This document shows positions 5,612 through 6,186 of a stretch of 6,186 nt of DNA, in pieces. The notes beneath the pieces were generated by a model that did no database searches, had not been told where the DNA came from, and worked only from the letters and a program-made list of their open reading frames with translations. The stretch is from DASTYU01 sp035764655 (lineage in GTDB: Bacteria; Chloroflexota; Limnocylindria; Limnocylindrales; CSP1-4): positions 1 to 6,186 of the forward strand of contig DASTYU010000143.1 in the NCBI GenBank assembly GCA_035764655.1. The letters are read 5' to 3'. The position numbers were made by a program, and so were the translations under genes. Every line of letters begins with the position of its first letter. The first letter of the stretch is position 1.

Positions 5612-6186
5612 TTAACCGGCCGTGGCCGGCTCGGTTGGCGTAGGTTCCATTGACGCTGAGGCCTCGTTCGCGACGGCCTCGTCGACGGCGACCGGTTCAG
5701 GCTCCTCGACGTGGGGCAGCGCCGGGTGGTCCGGGTGGGCGGCCAGCCATTCGTCGACGAGCTGTTCGACGAGCCGGCTGCGACGAAGCGTGCTGCGGAT
5801 GAAGCTTCGGCCGCGGTCACTGTCGAAGTAGCCCATCAGCCGGCGGTCGTCGGCATAGCGCTCGCGACCCTGTTCGATCTCCGCCTCGATCGCCTCTTCG
5901 GGGACCTCGACGCCCTCCTCGTCGGCGATCTTCGAGAGCACCAGCAGCGTCTTGACGCGCTTCTCGGCGTTCGGGCGGAAATCTCCGTGGAGGTCGGCCT
6001 CGGTCTTCTCCACGACCTTCAGGTAGGCCTCCTCGGTGATGCCCTGCCGCGCCAGCCCGGTGCGGAACTCGTCGTGCATCACCTCGACCTCCTGGTCGAC
6101 GAGCACCTCGGGGAGTTCGACGGTCGCGTTGGCGATGGCGTACTCGATGATCCTGTCGGCGAACTGGTGGCGCGCCCGGTCGAGCG
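5612..6186 (-). CDS. tig: Trigger factor, C-terminal part (runs off right edge)
   Basis: Trigger factor is a ribosome-bound chaperone and prolyl isomerase that assists nascent polypeptides. The visible 190 residues correspond to the helical C-terminal substrate-binding domain. The ribosome-binding and isomerase domains lie beyond the edge. Recognisable segments are AIANATVELPEVLVDQEVE, GITEEAYLK, then FRPNAEKRVKTLLVLSKIADEEGVEVPEE, all in the order found in trigger factors. The last 40 or so residues are rich in Pro, Glu and Ala (EEPEPVAVDEAV, MEPTPTEPATAG), probably a disordered acidic tail. The frame continues upstream without a break, so the GTG at 6104-6106 is internal, not a start. The stop is 41 bases before clpP on the same strand, the common tig-clpP-clpX arrangement. 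Confidence 0.94.
   Translation of the reverse strand, partial: LDRARHQFADRIIEYAIANATVELPEVLVDQEVEVMHDEFRTGLARQGITEEAYLKVVEKTEADLHGDFRPNAEKRVKTLLVLSKIADEEGVEVPEEAIEAEIEQGRERYADDRRLMGYFDSDRGRSFIRSTLRRSRLVEQLVDEWLAAHPDHPALPHVEEPEPVAVDEAVANEASASMEPTPTEPATAG

Noticed and set aside
5612..6106. A short separate gene starting with GTG at 6104-6106
   Set aside because: The frame continues unbroken to the window edge with trigger factor sequence, so this GTG is an internal valine codon.
1..6186. Mobile element, CRISPR array or tRNA/rRNA gene
   Set aside because: No transposase or integrase motifs, no spaced repeat array, and no tRNA or rRNA signature sequences were seen on either strand.

Overview
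High-GC bacterial chromosome. The clearest landmark is a housekeeping block on the minus strand, trigger factor (tig) > clpP > clpX, with the valyl-tRNA synthetase gene (valS) further along on the same strand. The tig-clpP-clpX-valS order resembles Actinobacteria (from memory, Streptomyces has tig-clpP1-clpP2-clpX-valS-folC). However, only one clpP is present, and valS carries a transcription-attenuation type T-box leader. I therefore lean towards a high-GC Chloroflexota lineage, with an actinobacterium as the alternative. This taxonomic call is inference.

Layout from left to right: (1) 1-1334, minus strand, the 5' half of valS, running off the left edge. (2) 1335-1768, a divergent control region. 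It holds a T-box riboswitch with a GUC (valine) specifier and its terminator, plus a candidate valS promoter. A weak candidate promoter and a strong Shine-Dalgarno site serve the plus-strand genes. (3) 1769-2574, plus strand, a two-gene translationally coupled unit: a small SCO4226-like (DUF4242) nickel-binding protein and a secreted or membrane-anchored protein of unknown function. (4) A strong hairpin at 2597-2632, just after that unit and inside the 3' end of the convergent gene. (5) 2590-3336, minus strand, an XRE-type DNA-binding protein with a C-terminal domain that looks like a degenerate PD-(D/E)XK nuclease fold. (6) 3337-3551, intergenic, with two copies of a 16-bp direct repeat and small palindromes in front of the XRE gene. 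(7) 3552-4862 clpX, 4890-5570 clpP and 5612 to the right edge tig, all minus strand and closely spaced.

Trigger factor assists nascent-chain folding. ClpX unfolds substrates and feeds them into the ClpP peptidase chamber, so the right half is one protein quality-control operon. valS is controlled by the charging state of tRNA-Val through its leader. The three genes between clpX and valS look like an accessory insertion in an otherwise conserved neighbourhood. I found no mobile-element genes, tRNA or rRNA genes, or CRISPR arrays. The most interesting material is the XRE/nuclease-like gene with its upstream repeats, the coupled nickel-binding/secreted pair, and the valS T-box.
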